Part shown: piece after piece, positions 36,627-47,047 of the stretch
Layout of the letters: the number at the start of each line of letters is the position of its first letter
Position numbering within the stretch: the first letter of the stretch is position 1
From: Alphaproteobacteria bacterium
GTDB lineage: Bacteria > Pseudomonadota > Alphaproteobacteria > M2410
DNA: 60,891 nt
Direction: 5' to 3'
NCBI GenBank assembly: GCA_030614785.1
Contig: JAUWTJ010000014.1
Coordinates: 1-60,891 of the forward strand
Made by a program: the position numbers and the translations under genes
The notes under the pieces: model-generated
What the model saw: the letters and a program-made list of their open reading frames with translations, nothing else
What the model was told of the DNA's origin: nothing
Database searches by the model: none

Positions 36627-37538
36627 CTACGGCCTGTGTTGCGGCGGCATAACGGGCGCCTCGCGCAACAGGACGACCGAAATCCGACGATTGGCAGAGG
36701 CAAGCGGGTCATCGGGAAACAGAGGTTCGGACCCAGCCTTGCCGGAAACCATATAGACCCGGTCTCCATCGACGCCCTCGTCCATAAGAATGCGGCGGGT
36801 TGCGTTGGCGCGACCTGCCGAGAGTTCCCAATTAGAATAGCCGTCGCGGCCGTAGAAGGTGGCCGAGTCTGTATGCCCGCTAATGGTGATGCGATTGGGC
36901 AGCTGATCAATGATGATTGCCAAAGCCTTGATGAGATGCAGTGTTCTGCTGTAGGGCTCGACGCTTCCCGGGGCAAACATCGGGCGGCCTTCCTGATCGA
37001 CAATCTGAATGCGCAATCCCTCGGGGGTCTGGTCAATGAGGATGTGCTTTGAGAGCTCGGCCAGTTCCGGCATATCTTTCATGGCCTGACGCAGGCTTTC
37101 CTCTGCCTGGTTAAACATTTTCGCATCATATTCGGTGGTTGATTGTTCAAGAGAGGCTTGCGATTCCTCGCCGGTACTTTTGGCTTTGGCCTCTTGTGCA
37201 TCCTCGGATGCACTGACATCGGTGGCGGGGTGTTCCTGAGTAGCTTCGGCGGCAACGTTGGCCTGGCCATCGGCGCGTGCGCCGTCATCGGAGAAGGCAG
37301 TGCCGCCCAGCATACCACCGGATCCGCTTTGAGATTTACTGACACTGGCCGGAGCAAAGTAATCTGCGATGCCGCGCTTTTGCTCTGGGCTGGTCATGTT
37401 GAGAAGCCACATGAGCAGGAAGAAGGCCATCATCGCGGTTACAAAATCGGCATAGGCGACTTTCCACGCGCCGCCGTGAGCTGCGGCTTCCTGCTTTTTG
37501 ATTTTTTTAACAATAATTGGCCGAAGTTCGTCAGACAC
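36627..37538 (-). CDS. motB: Flagellar motor protein MotB
   Basis: A 303-residue stator protein anchoring MotA to peptidoglycan. The N-terminal cytoplasmic RPIIVKKIKK and the single TM helix carry the proton-binding Asp in KVAYADFVTAMMAFFLLMWLL (about residue 31). A long polar Ser/Glu/Ala-rich plug and linker (about 60-150) follow. The OmpA-like domain has ITISGHTDSA and LSAGRANATRRIL. GTG at 37538 has AGGA about 8 nt upstream and starts at the conserved SDELRPII; the longer frame to 37574 has no better site. No motA or other flagellar gene lies nearby. Confidence 0.9.
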   Translation of the reverse strand: MSDELRPIIVKKIKKQEAAAHGGAWKVAYADFVTAMMAFFLLMWLLNMTSPEQKRGIADYFAPASVSKSQSGSGGMLGGTAFSDDGARADGQANVAAEATQEHPATDVSASEDAQEAKAKSTGEESQASLEQSTTEYDAKMFNQAEESLRQAMKDMPELAELSKHILIDQTPEGLRIQIVDQEGRPMFAPGSVEPYSRTLHLIKALAIIIDQLPNRITISGHTDSATFYGRDGYSNWELSAGRANATRRILMDEGVDGDRVYMVSGKAGSEPLFPDDPLASANRRISVVLLREAPVMPPQHRP

Positions 37539-37625
37539 GATATATTCCTGAAAGTTTTCTACGAAAGGGCCCATTTCGGGCTCTTTTTGGTATTGCAGGG
37601 TTGATTTTCGCGGATCAGCGTTAAT

Positions 37626-38147
37626 ATGGAGTTAGGCCGCTTGGACGCTAAAATTAACCTCAAGGATAGTGCGGGTTTTTCGGCCCGGTCGTTTCGTGAT
37701 GCGCTGGGGTGCTTCGCGACGGGCGTTGTCGTCGTGACCACCCATCCGGACGGCTACAAGCCGATCGGTCTGACGGTGAACTCGTTCGCTTCGGTATCTC
37801 TTGATCCGCCACTGGTGCTGTGGAGCCTTGATCGGGGCGCCGATACACAAGGACCATTTCTTGCCAGCGATCACTTTGCCATTAATGTCCTGCGCGCCGA
37901 TCAAGAGGCGCTTTCTGTCCGGCTATCGACCCGCGGCAGTCACGGCTTGCACGACGATGAATATGAGACCTGGGAGACCGGCGCGCCGATCCTGACGAAC
38001 ACACTGGCCCAGTTCGATTGCGAGGTTCAGGAACGCATTGATGGCGGTGATCACGTCATATTTCTGGGGCGGGTCAAGCGTATGGCCTCGCGAGAAGGCG
38101 AGCCGCTCGTGTTCGCGCGGGGCAAATATCGGGAGCTTAAAAGTTGA
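37626..38147 (+). CDS. Flavin reductase family protein (FMN-binding split barrel)
   Basis: A 173-residue protein of the HpaC/flavin-reductase-like fold: FRDALGCFATGVVVVTT, PIGLTVNSFASVSLDPPLVLWSL and FAINVLRADQEALS are the FMN/FAD contact segments. It ends with a DHVIFLGRV strand. Such enzymes pass reduced flavin to a partner monooxygenase or act alone on flavins. No oxygenase gene is adjacent. It is translationally coupled to the next small membrane-protein gene (TTGA overlap) and diverges from motB. Confidence 0.87.
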   Translation: MELGRLDAKINLKDSAGFSARSFRDALGCFATGVVVVTTHPDGYKPIGLTVNSFASVSLDPPLVLWSLDRGADTQGPFLASDHFAINVLRADQEALSVRLSTRGSHGLHDDEYETWETGAPILTNTLAQFDCEVQERIDGGDHVIFLGRVKRMASREGEPLVFARGKYRELKS

Positions 38148-38542
38148 CGCCTGATCCTTCTGCAGAACAAGCCGCGCCCGGACTTTCTTTCAAGGCCTTT
38201 ATACTTTTTCTGAAAGGTCTTCATTGGGTGCTCGTCGGCTTTGCGCTGGTCGGATGGTTGGCAACGAGCGAGCCCTGGCTGCTGGTCTATCTGATCTATG
38301 TGCCGCTCATGGTGATCCACTGGAGCTTCAACGAAAACTCCTGCATCGTGAGCAATTTCGAGACGTATCTGTTGACCGGAAAATGGCGCAACGAACACAA
38401 TCCCGAAGAGGGCGCTTTTGTGCGTACCGCTCTCGTGCGCGTGTTCGGCCGGGCTCCGCCGGAGAAAGCCTTTGATATTTTCATCCGGGTATTGATGATC
38501 GCGACCTGGAGTGCCGCCTTCTTTAAATGGCGCGGGATGTAG
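38144..38542 (+). CDS. Small membrane protein, function unknown
   Basis: A 132-residue protein whose TTG start overlaps the flavin reductase stop, with GGGAG upstream. It has hydrophobic stretches at about residues 16-41, 44-60 and 112-126. These enclose a polar loop with HWSFNENSCIVSNFETYLLT and HNPEEGAFVRT. The CIVSNFE stretch looks conserved-motif-like but I do not recognise the family. It may be an inner-membrane partner of the reductase. It ends 22 bp before the dehydrogenase gene. Confidence 0.62.
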   Translation: MTPDPSAEQAAPGLSFKAFILFLKGLHWVLVGFALVGWLATSEPWLLVYLIYVPLMVIHWSFNENSCIVSNFETYLLTGKWRNEHNPEEGAFVRTALVRVFGRAPPEKAFDIFIRVLMIATWSAAFFKWRGM

Positions 38543-38564
38543 ACTTGCAGATCAGGAGAAAGAT

Positions 38565-39449
38565 ATGAGTGTGAAAGTTGGCTTTGTTGGGCTCGGGGTC
38601 ATGGGATTTCCGATGGCCGGGCATCTGGCGAAGGCCGGGCACGATGTTACTGTTTACAACAGGACGGCCGCCCGGGCAGAGGCATGGTTGGGAACTTATT
38701 CCGGGTCGATTGCTGCGACACCGCGCGAGGCGGCCGAAGGGGCGGATGTTGTTTTTGCCTGTGTCGGTAATGACGATGACGTGCGCTCTGTGGCCTTTGG
38801 CGCGGACGGAATTATTGCCGGACTTTCAAAAGGGGTTGTCTTTGTCGATCACACGACGGCGTCCGCAGATCTTGCCCGTGAGCTGGCTGAAGCGTGTGAG
38901 GGCGAGGGCTGCGGCTTTCTTGATGCGCCTGTGTCGGGTGGGCAGGCGGGTGCTGAAAATGGCGCCCTGACGGTTATGACGGGCGGCGCGCAGGAAGCCT
39001 TCGACGTGGCGTTGCCGCTGATGGACTGCTATGCGAAGTCGGTGAAATTGATGGGGCCAGCGGGCTCGGGTCAGCTCACCAAAATGGTCAATCAGATTTG
39101 CATTGCCGGGATTGTGCAGGGACTTTCCGAAGGGCTGCATTTTGCCGAAACTGTCGGCCTTGATGTCGGGGCTGTCGTCGACGTGATATCAAAGGGCGCG
39201 GCTCAGTCGTGGCAGATGGACAACCGGGCTGGAACCATGGCGGAGCGCAAGTTCGATTATGGCTTTGCCGTCAACTGGATGCGCAAGGATCTTGATATTT
39301 GTTTGCGGGAAGCGGCGCGCCGGGGCGCTCGGCTTCCAGTTACCGCGCTGGTAGATCAGTTTTATGGAGATGTTCAGGCGATGGGCGGCGGTCGGTGGGA
39401 TACGTCGAGCCTGCTCGCGCGCCTCGCGAAGACTTCAGACGTTGCATGA
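38565..39449 (+). CDS. NAD(P)-dependent beta-hydroxyacid dehydrogenase (3-hydroxyisobutyrate dehydrogenase-like)
   Basis: A 294-residue oxidoreductase. The Rossmann motif is VGFVGLGVMGFPMAGHLAKAG. The substrate loop is DAPVSGGQAGAENGALTVMTGG, and the catalytic Lys lies in GQLTKMVNQI. The C-terminal cofactor segment contains FAVNWMRKDLDI, close to the hydroxyisobutyrate/tartronate-semialdehyde dehydrogenase group. Substrate could be 3-hydroxyisobutyrate from valine breakdown, which would fit the isobutyryl-CoA mutase encoded nearby, but this is inference. ATG at 38565 with AGGAGA 8 nt upstream. Its 3' end overlaps the convergent gene by 110 bp. Confidence 0.88.
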   Translation: MSVKVGFVGLGVMGFPMAGHLAKAGHDVTVYNRTAARAEAWLGTYSGSIAATPREAAEGADVVFACVGNDDDVRSVAFGADGIIAGLSKGVVFVDHTTASADLARELAEACEGEGCGFLDAPVSGGQAGAENGALTVMTGGAQEAFDVALPLMDCYAKSVKLMGPAGSGQLTKMVNQICIAGIVQGLSEGLHFAETVGLDVGAVVDVISKGAAQSWQMDNRAGTMAERKFDYGFAVNWMRKDLDICLREAARRGARLPVTALVDQFYGDVQAMGGGRWDTSSLLARLAKTSDVA

Positions 39450-40368
39450 TTGAACGGCCGGCGGGGCGGTGTTGTGCGATGACGGCGGAGGCTATTTCAA
39501 GGGCCACTTCGCGCTCAAACTCCTGCAGGTCTGCCGGGCTGCAGGTTATGTCGCGAGCCAGCAGATGCGATCCGTCGATTGAATCGCGGACTGCAATGGC
39601 AACATGGACGCCGCCGTCTTGCAGCTCGACACTGCCCTCAACCGCGTAGGCTGAATCAGAGGCGTGCGACACGCTATTTTTGTGTTCGGCCCAGTTACCC
39701 GCAGGTGAAATCTCAACGGCGAGGTTTGGAATGCGCGCCAGGGTTTCTGAAACACCTTGGCCAAGACGCAGTGCGATCCGATGTGCGGCACCGCAACTGC
39801 GGCTGTTGTCAGCAAAATTGGTGATGCAAATAAGGGGTGCGGCGTCTGAGCCAGACGTGACCGGGGCGGCCGCAGCTGTCGGGCGAAGGTCCGAGAGGGC
39901 TGACTTGATCCCGGTGTGTTGTTTCTGCGCCCTGGCTGCTGAAGTTCGGGAGGGCCGCAAAGGGGCGATTTCCTCGCGCAGTTCGGTGGATTGATCGTGC
40001 TGCCAGGCATCTTCCAGAGCTTCCGCGAAGTCCATCCCGGCGGTATCATTTGCCGGTGAGAATTGGTCGCGTGCTTCTGCGTTTCGCTCACCCGTGTGTT
40101 CAAACAGGTTTGAAACGTTTCGGGTTTCGTTGTGATCCACCAATTGTGACTGGCGGATGCCCTGTTGTGCCAGGACGGGATTTAATCCGTTAAACTCTTC
40201 GGCAGGCTGAAAGAGGGGGGCAAACGGGCGGAACAGGAGTTTCAGCACCTTGATGGAAATCATCACGGTCAACATTCCTATAAATATTGCAGTAACCGGC
40301 CCGTAACCTGCGTATTGCAGGCCCACGAGGCCGTTAAACCACCCAACAAAAGAGTTAAACGCGTCCAT
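39340..40368 (-). CDS. One-TM protein with a TolB/adenylate-cyclase-associated C-terminal domain, function unknown
   Basis: A 342-residue protein. One TM segment (about 18-45, AIFIGMLTVMISIKVLKLLF) is followed by a disordered polar linker (60-165). From about 175 the pattern is PLICITNFADNSRS ... AYAVEGSVELQDGGVHVAIAVRDSIDG. This resembles the TolB-like region found at the C-terminus of class III adenylate cyclases and some regulators (xxLEGSVRxxGxxxRIxxQLxDxxxGxHLW). The cyclase domain itself is absent. ATG at 40368 has AGGGGGA 8 nt upstream. The last 37 codons overlap the dehydrogenase gene in antisense and look like shadow, so the end may be a drifted stop. Confidence 0.6.
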   Translation of the reverse strand: MDAFNSFVGWFNGLVGLQYAGYGPVTAIFIGMLTVMISIKVLKLLFRPFAPLFQPAEEFNGLNPVLAQQGIRQSQLVDHNETRNVSNLFEHTGERNAEARDQFSPANDTAGMDFAEALEDAWQHDQSTELREEIAPLRPSRTSAARAQKQHTGIKSALSDLRPTAAAAPVTSGSDAAPLICITNFADNSRSCGAAHRIALRLGQGVSETLARIPNLAVEISPAGNWAEHKNSVSHASDSAYAVEGSVELQDGGVHVAIAVRDSIDGSHLLARDITCSPADLQEFEREVALEIASAVIAQHRPAGRSIMQRLKSSRGARAGSTYPTDRRPSPEHLHKTDLPAR

Positions 40369-40468
40369 CACCACATCCCCCTGAAGCATCCCAAAGCAAC
40401 CCGAACAATCCCGGACAGGCCCAATCTGTCCGATACCCGGTACATTACTCGTCCAAAACCGGACTCGA

Positions 40469-41596
<1,128 letters not shown>

Positions 41597-41681
41597 TCAG
41601 GCAATTATCATACGTTGAGCCCGTGGGTGCTTACCTGATATAGAGTGACCGGTACCAATCCTTGAATTCCAGGTTACCTCC

Positions 41682-44600
41682 ATGTCTGACAGCCAAAATA
41701 CCAGCGCCACACCCGTCTCGCTGAAATACCAGTGCCGCAACCGGATCCGGATTGTAACAGCCACGAGCTTGTTCGACGGCCATGATGCGGCGATCAATGT
41801 GATGCGGCGGATCCTGCAATCGACCGGCGCAGAAATCATCCATCTGGGCCACAACAGGTCGGTGGGCGAGATCGTGGAGGCGGCCCTGCAGGAAGATGCA
41901 CACGCGATTGCGGTCAGTTCCTATCAGGGTGGACATACCGAGTTCTTCAAATACATGATCGACATGCTGAAGGAAAAAGGCGCGGGGCACATCAAGGTCT
42001 TTGCCGGCGGGGGCGGGGTCATTGTGCCGCGCGAGATCAAGGCGCTTGAAGCCTACGGCATGACGCGGATCTATTCTCCTGAAGATGGTCAGCGGGTTGG
42101 CCTGCAGGGCATGATCAACGAGATCTGCGAAAAGGCCGACTATTCAATTGTTGAAACCAGAAAGCCGGATCTTGAGAAGGCAAGGGCGGGGGACCGAAAG
42201 GCGCTGGCCCATCTCCTCTCCTGTCTTGAAAACGATGCTCTTCCTGCTGAGGACCTGAAGGTCTTGCGCGATGAGGCCAGAGCGGTGCGCGTGCCGGTTT
42301 TTGGTATTACCGGGACTGGCGGGGCTGGCAAGTCGTCGCTGACTGATGAAATTGTCAGACGGTTTAGAATTGGTCAGGATGATCAATTAAAAATTGCTAT
42401 CCTGGCAATCGATCCGTCGAGACGGCGCAGCGGGGGTGCGCTGCTGGGTGACCGCATCCGCATGAACGCCATCGATCATGAAAATATCTTCATGCGCTCG
42501 CTTGCCACTCGCGACGCGGAAACAGAAGTACCCGATTACCTGGCTGATATGATTGCCGCAACAAAGATTGCCGACTTTGATCTGGTTATTGTGGAGACAC
42601 CGGGGATCGGGCAGGGCAATGCGGCGCTGCTGCCGCTGGTTGATCTTTCGATGTATGTCATGACGCCGGAGTTTGGCGCGGCGACGCAGCTCGAAAAGAT
42701 CGACATGCTGGATTTTGCCGATCTTGTCGCGATCAACAAGTTTGATCGACGCGGCGCTGACGATGCCCTGCGCGATGTGCGCAAGCAGGTCCAGCGTAAC
42801 CATGAAGATTTTTCAAGGGCGCCGGAGGATTTTGCGGTTTATGGCACAATTGCCTCGCGCTTTAACGACGACGGTGTAACGGCGCTCTATCACGGGATCC
42901 GGCAGGAGCTGGCGACGCGCGGATTCCTGAAACTTGATGCAGGCTCGCTGCCAAAGGTGCCCGGTAAAGTCTCCACCAATGCTTCGGTCATTGTCCCGGC
43001 GGAACGCAGGCGCTATCTGGCGGAAATTGCCGAGACGGTTCGCGGTTATCATGCCCACGCTGCGGCGCAGGCAAGGATTGCGCGTGAGCGCCAACAATTG
43101 CAGGCATCAAAACAAATGCTGGAGGAAGCGGGCGAGAAAGCCCCTGCGTCGTTTGATGGTTTGATCGCGAGCCGAACGGATCAGCTTGACCGATATTCAA
43201 AAGCCCTGATCGATGGCTGGGCAGAAACGAAGGCAGCCTATGCCGGCGACGAGTTTGTAACCAAAGTCCGCGACCGTGAGATCAAGACGTCACTCGTTTC
43301 CAAAACGGAATCTGGCAACGAGATTCGCAAGATTTCACTGCCCGCTTATGAAGATGATGGTGAAATTCTGAAGTGGCGACTGAAGGAAAATCTGCCTGGT
43401 GAGTTTCCCTTTACCGCCGGCGTGTTCCGCTTCAAACGCGAAGGCGAAGACCCGGCGCGGATGTTCGCCGGGGAAGGCGATGCTGCGCAGACCAATGAGC
43501 GCTTCAAGGTGCTGTCGGCGTATTCTGACGCCAAGCGCCTTTCGACGGCGTTTGATTCTGTGACGCTTTACGGTTCTGATCCTGCCTTGAGGCCGGATAT
43601 TTACGGCAAGGTCGGCAATTCGGGTGTTTCCATTGCGACGCTGGAAGACATGAAAACGCTCTATGACGGGTTTGATCTTTGTGATCCGATGAATTCGGTG
43701 TCGATGACGATTAACGGCCCGGCGCCAACGATCCTCGCCTTCTTTCTCAATACGGCAATTGATGTTCAGGTCGAAACCGAGGAAAAGAAAAAGGGTCGCC
43801 GCCTGACCGAAGCGGAGTTTGCCGCCAAGAAGGCATGGGTCCTTGAAAATGTTCGCGGAACGGTTCAGGCGGACATCCTGAAGGAAGACCAGGGGCAAAA
43901 TACCTGTCTGTTTTCGACCGAGTTCTCGCTCAAAATGATGGGCGACATAGCGGCATATTTCGTCGACAATAACGTGCGCAATTTCTATTCGGTCTCGATT
44001 TCCGGCTATCATATTGCTGAGGCGGGCGCCAATCCGATCTCTCAACTGGCGTTTACGCTGGCCAACGGGTTTACCTATGTCGAGAGCTATCTGGCGCGCG
44101 GTCTGGCGATTGATGACTTTGCGCCCAATCTGTCATTCTTCTTCTCTAACGGGATGGACCCGGAATATACCGTGCTTGGCCGGGTTGCCCGGCGCATCTG
44201 GTCAACGGCGATGCGTGACAGGTATGATGCCAATGAGCGTAGCCAGAAACTGAAATACCATATCCAGACATCGGGTCGCTCGCTGCACGCTCAGGAAATG
44301 GACTTCAATGACATCCGGACAACGCTGCAGGCGCTCATCGCGACCTATGACCATTGCAACTCGCTTCATACCAACGCCTATGACGAGGCGGTGACGACAC
44401 CGACAGAGGAGTCTGTGCGCCGCGCCCTGGCGATACAGCTGATTATTAATCGGGAGTGGGGCCTTGCCAAAAATGAAAATCCGAACCAGGGCTCCTTTGT
44501 TATCGACGAGCTGACAGACCTTGTAGAAGAGGCAGTGCTGCAGGAATTCGAGAGGATCTCTGATCGTGGCGGGGTTTTGGGGGCGATGGAGACCGGCTAT

Positions 44601-44957
44601 CAACGCGGCCGCATCCAGGATGAGTCCATGCTCTATGAACATCGCAAACACGATGGTTCACTGCCCATTGTCGGGGTTAATACCTTCCTCGCCCGGGAAA
44701 CCAAACACGAAGAAGACAAGGTTATTGAACTTTCGCGTTCTTCGGAAAAGGTCAAGCAGTTGCAGCTTGAGCGCCTGGCAGCGTTTCATAAAGCGCACGC
44801 TGAGGCAAAGCCGGCAGCGCTTGAACGGCTGCGTCAGGCAGTGCTCGACGATAGCAATGTGTTTGCCGTGTTGATGGATGTTGCGCGCGTCTGCTCGCTG
44901 GGAGAGATTACGGAGGCCTTCTTCGAGGTCGGCGGACAATACAGACGGAACATGTAA
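41682..44957 (+). CDS. icmF: Fused isobutyryl-CoA mutase (IcmF)
   Basis: A 1091-residue adenosylcobalamin enzyme interconverting isobutyryl-CoA and butyryl-CoA. Order: B12-binding domain (about 20-150, with DGHDAAINVMRR including the lower-ligand His34), a MeaB-like G-protein chaperone (about 200-450; P-loop GTGGAGKSS near 211), a linker, then the acyl-CoA mutase barrel (from about 540; NGPAPTILAFFLNTAID, SVSISGYHIAEAGANP, FFFSNGMDPEYTVLGR). The domain order and length match IcmF. The AYxDx/TYDH differences that set substrate preference within the family were not evaluated, so pivalyl-CoA mutase activity is possible. ATG with a weak upstream site. Confidence 0.93.
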   Translation: MSDSQNTSATPVSLKYQCRNRIRIVTATSLFDGHDAAINVMRRILQSTGAEIIHLGHNRSVGEIVEAALQEDAHAIAVSSYQGGHTEFFKYMIDMLKEKGAGHIKVFAGGGGVIVPREIKALEAYGMTRIYSPEDGQRVGLQGMINEICEKADYSIVETRKPDLEKARAGDRKALAHLLSCLENDALPAEDLKVLRDEARAVRVPVFGITGTGGAGKSSLTDEIVRRFRIGQDDQLKIAILAIDPSRRRSGGALLGDRIRMNAIDHENIFMRSLATRDAETEVPDYLADMIAATKIADFDLVIVETPGIGQGNAALLPLVDLSMYVMTPEFGAATQLEKIDMLDFADLVAINKFDRRGADDALRDVRKQVQRNHEDFSRAPEDFAVYGTIASRFNDDGVTALYHGIRQELATRGFLKLDAGSLPKVPGKVSTNASVIVPAERRRYLAEIAETVRGYHAHAAAQARIARERQQLQASKQMLEEAGEKAPASFDGLIASRTDQLDRYSKALIDGWAETKAAYAGDEFVTKVRDREIKTSLVSKTESGNEIRKISLPAYEDDGEILKWRLKENLPGEFPFTAGVFRFKREGEDPARMFAGEGDAAQTNERFKVLSAYSDAKRLSTAFDSVTLYGSDPALRPDIYGKVGNSGVSIATLEDMKTLYDGFDLCDPMNSVSMTINGPAPTILAFFLNTAIDVQVETEEKKKGRRLTEAEFAAKKAWVLENVRGTVQADILKEDQGQNTCLFSTEFSLKMMGDIAAYFVDNNVRNFYSVSISGYHIAEAGANPISQLAFTLANGFTYVESYLARGLAIDDFAPNLSFFFSNGMDPEYTVLGRVARRIWSTAMRDRYDANERSQKLKYHIQTSGRSLHAQEMDFNDIRTTLQALIATYDHCNSLHTNAYDEAVTTPTEESVRRALAIQLIINREWGLAKNENPNQGSFVIDELTDLVEEAVLQEFERISDRGGVLGAMETGYQRGRIQDESMLYEHRKHDGSLPIVGVNTFLARETKHEEDKVIELSRSSEKVKQLQLERLAAFHKAHAEAKPAALERLRQAVLDDSNVFAVLMDVARVCSLGEITEAFFEVGGQYRRNM

Positions 44958-45214
44958 CTCTGGGCAGGCGGAGCATGTAATTTCGGTCTGGCAGCAAGAA
45001 ACTGCATCATGGTGCGCAACTGACAAGCGTAGACATTTCAAGGTAAACAGGGGTTTTACGCTGGGTCCAGATTTACTGCGGTTTACAAGAGTTAACAAAG
45101 TCCTGCATTAACCTGGAACCTGATTTATTTGCCGTTTGTTTAATGACTCCTTAGCGAATGTATCGGTATTCTCACTTTCAGAAATGGGTAATATCGGACG
45201 AAAGCGAAAGTAGC

Positions 45215-45736
45215 ATGAGTACGACCAGTAGTGCACAGATGATTGGCGGAACACCGCAACAAGAGCCGGACCTCGGGGAACTCAAGGTCAGCTATCTCAA
45301 GGCGCTTGATTTGATCGAAAGGCTTCACCGGCAACTTCTTGATGTTATCAAGGACGACCTGGAACGCAGCGGCCAAACGGATATCAATGCGGTTCAGGCG
45401 TTGCTTCTGTTCAACATTGGCGATTCTGAATTGACTGCCGGCGAACTGAGATCGCGCGGCCACTATCTGGGATCCAATGTTTCCTATAATTTGAAAAAAC
45501 TGGTCGAAGCTGATTACATTTTCCACAAGCGTTCGGAATCGGACCGACGGTCTGTTCGGGTTAGTTTGACACCCCAGGGCCGTGATGTCTGTGATCGCAT
45601 CGCCGCACTTTATGAACGCCATACCAAGTCTATTTCGGAGATCGGCGGCGTCACCAGCGATGATCTGGAAACCATCATAGTGACGCTCGGGCGGCTTGAG
45701 CGGTTCTGGACAGATCAGGTTCGATACCGACTTTGA
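45215..45736 (+). CDS. ldtR: MarR-family transcriptional regulator (LdtR-like)
   Basis: A 173-residue winged-helix regulator. ALLLFNIGDSELTAGELRSRGHYLGSNV is the recognition-helix region, and KLVEADYIFHKRSESDRRSVRVSLT is the wing (DxRxxxxxLT). The C-terminal helices close the dimer and the protein ends RFWTDQVRYRL. It resembles LdtR of Rhizobiales, which controls L,D-transpeptidase genes for cell-wall remodelling and stress tolerance. The start is the ATG at 45215, giving MSTTSSAQ; the frame to 45158 is leader. It is followed by a strong terminator. The last codons and terminator are repeated at 47823-47909. Confidence 0.85.
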   Translation: MSTTSSAQMIGGTPQQEPDLGELKVSYLKALDLIERLHRQLLDVIKDDLERSGQTDINAVQALLLFNIGDSELTAGELRSRGHYLGSNVSYNLKKLVEADYIFHKRSESDRRSVRVSLTPQGRDVCDRIAALYERHTKSISEIGGVTSDDLETIIVTLGRLERFWTDQVRYRL

Positions 45737-45786
45737 GTCTTTGTTGGTAGCTTAAGCGTAGAGGCCTCCTTTCGGGGGCCTTTTTC
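45700..45786 (+). repeat. ldtR tail repeat, copy 1
   Basis: 87 bp covering the last codons of ldtR, its stop and the terminator. It matches 47823-47909 at 78 of 87 positions without gaps; the last 38 bp of the pair are identical. Copy 2 still encodes R-F-W-A-D-Q-V-R-Y-R-L-stop when read in the ldtR frame. Confidence 0.85.
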
Positions 45787-46168
45787 TTTTGTGGATCATG
45801 GAGAACAATCTGTCTCTTGATCCGGTTGTTTGAACCTGCCAGTCTTCGCAAAATAACGGCGTGGCGCATTTCGCACCATGAGCCAGCTAATTGTACACTG
45901 TCCCCGGGTTTCCGAAGCCTCAAACCGCGCCCCCGGGGCAGGCCGAAAAGGGAAGATGATTAAATGTATACTGTCCCCGTATTTCGTGGGGACAAAGCGG
46001 CTCACGGCATCGTTCGGTTTTCAGGGGATAGATCGGTGGGCAGGTGCGATCAAGCGGCCAAGGATGGGGTTGAAGAGTGCATCATTGTCTATCAGTGCCT
46101 AATACTTGATTGAAGGAGCCGAAGCCATGATCTCCGACCTGGATCTTCCATCAGTTAAGGAGCGTCGA
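45737..46168. other. Non-coding left flank of the REP-transposase element
   Basis: 430 bases with no gene. They hold the ldtR terminator, then two forward copies of the element's repeat: AATTGTACACTGTCCCC at about 45889-45905 and ATTAAATGTATACTGTCCCC at 45959-45978. A hairpin GTCCCC-gtatttcgt-GGGGAC lies at 45973-45993. Confidence 0.6.
45752..45790 (+). terminator. Rho-independent terminator of ldtR
   Basis: AGGCCTCC-tttc-GGGGGCCT forms a GC-rich stem (core 45762-45781) followed by TTTTTCTTTT. It begins about 25 bp after the ldtR stop. Confidence 0.88.
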
Positions 46169-47047
46169 ATGTCCAAATTTGCACTCCTTGCCATTGCTCT
46201 CGCTTTGAGCAGTTGTTCGATGAACTTCGCAACTGTTCAAGGTAAAAGGGCGGGACAGCCGACAGAAGTCGCTCGGGAAGGTCAGATCGGTGTCCTTGAT
46301 GGGCCGGTTGCGGATGTCACCCATTCGGCGAAATCCAAACCGCCCGCTCTCCGGAGAATACGGACGAAGGATCTGTGGGGGGATGACAAGGGTCGTCCTG
46401 CAAACTTGTACAAGTTGACCATGGATCAGTCTCCCATTTGCCAGCGGTTGCTTGGAGCGCTCAACCAGCGCATCCCTCGATCAGACTTCAAGTCCTATCA
46501 AATTAAGTCAACCGGCGACCTCTTCCTTCGTAATGATTTCAGTTTGGCTTGGGAGCCATTGATAGTACCTGACGCCCATGGAGAGGTTCCTTATCATCGT
46601 CTTGGTACGGCTGACCTCAATGGCAACGGGCAAAAGGAGTGGCTTGTCCGTGAGTCACAATTGTCTGGCCTCGCTCCTGGCTATACGGATGAAATCTATT
46701 GGGTCGACTCTGACCCCAGGCTCTTTCCTGGGATTGGACTGTACCAGGCAATACACGGTTTTCCACCGCCAGGGGCGAAACTCTCTTGGCCTGGCAATGC
46801 TGTAGTTCCATATGGCGTAGAAAATTATGGATGGCAAAGGGAAAATCCTGCTGAACATTGGGTGGACATCGTAGGGATTGATGGGCGTGGATACTACCTG
46901 TCAACACACCCCCGACAAGACGCCCTCTACCAACAACTGCATGTCAATTTCTACCAAATAGCGGGAAAGCAGACAGGCAAGAAAGTATGCAGTCTTTCGA
47001 CAATCGACGAGTTTTCCGAACTGACGACATATGGAGTTAAAGAATGA
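46169..47047 (+). CDS. Putative lipoprotein, function unknown
   Basis: A 292-residue protein beginning MSKFALLAIALALSSC, a clear signal peptide with lipobox LSSC, so it should be lipidated and membrane-anchored. The body contains LGTADLNGNGQKEWLV, an FG-GAP-like calcium-loop pattern, and Trp/Tyr-rich stretches (VDSDPRLFPGIGLYQAIHG, VENYGWQRENPAEHWVDIV). I do not recognise the family. AAGGAG lies 6 nt before the chosen ATG. It is bracketed by inverted repeats at 45959-45978 and 47175-47194, suggesting it is cargo of the neighbouring transposase element. Confidence 0.7.
   Translation: MSKFALLAIALALSSCSMNFATVQGKRAGQPTEVAREGQIGVLDGPVADVTHSAKSKPPALRRIRTKDLWGDDKGRPANLYKLTMDQSPICQRLLGALNQRIPRSDFKSYQIKSTGDLFLRNDFSLAWEPLIVPDAHGEVPYHRLGTADLNGNGQKEWLVRESQLSGLAPGYTDEIYWVDSDPRLFPGIGLYQAIHGFPPPGAKLSWPGNAVVPYGVENYGWQRENPAEHWVDIVGIDGRGYYLSTHPRQDALYQQLHVNFYQIAGKQTGKKVCSLSTIDEFSELTTYGVKE

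Noticed and set aside
37566-37588. Hairpin plus TTTTT as a terminator
   Set aside because: The stem is short with a wobble pair, and it faces a direction with no upstream plus-strand gene except antisense of motB.
45060-45130. TTAAC pairs upstream of ldtR as a CtrA site
   Set aside because: The spacing between TTAAC motifs is about 11-12 nt, not the required 7.
45719-45729. GGTTCGATACC, looking like a tRNA T-arm
   Set aside because: It encodes part of DQVRYR in ldtR, and the rest of a tRNA cloverleaf is absent. The second copy at 47841 has the same explanation.
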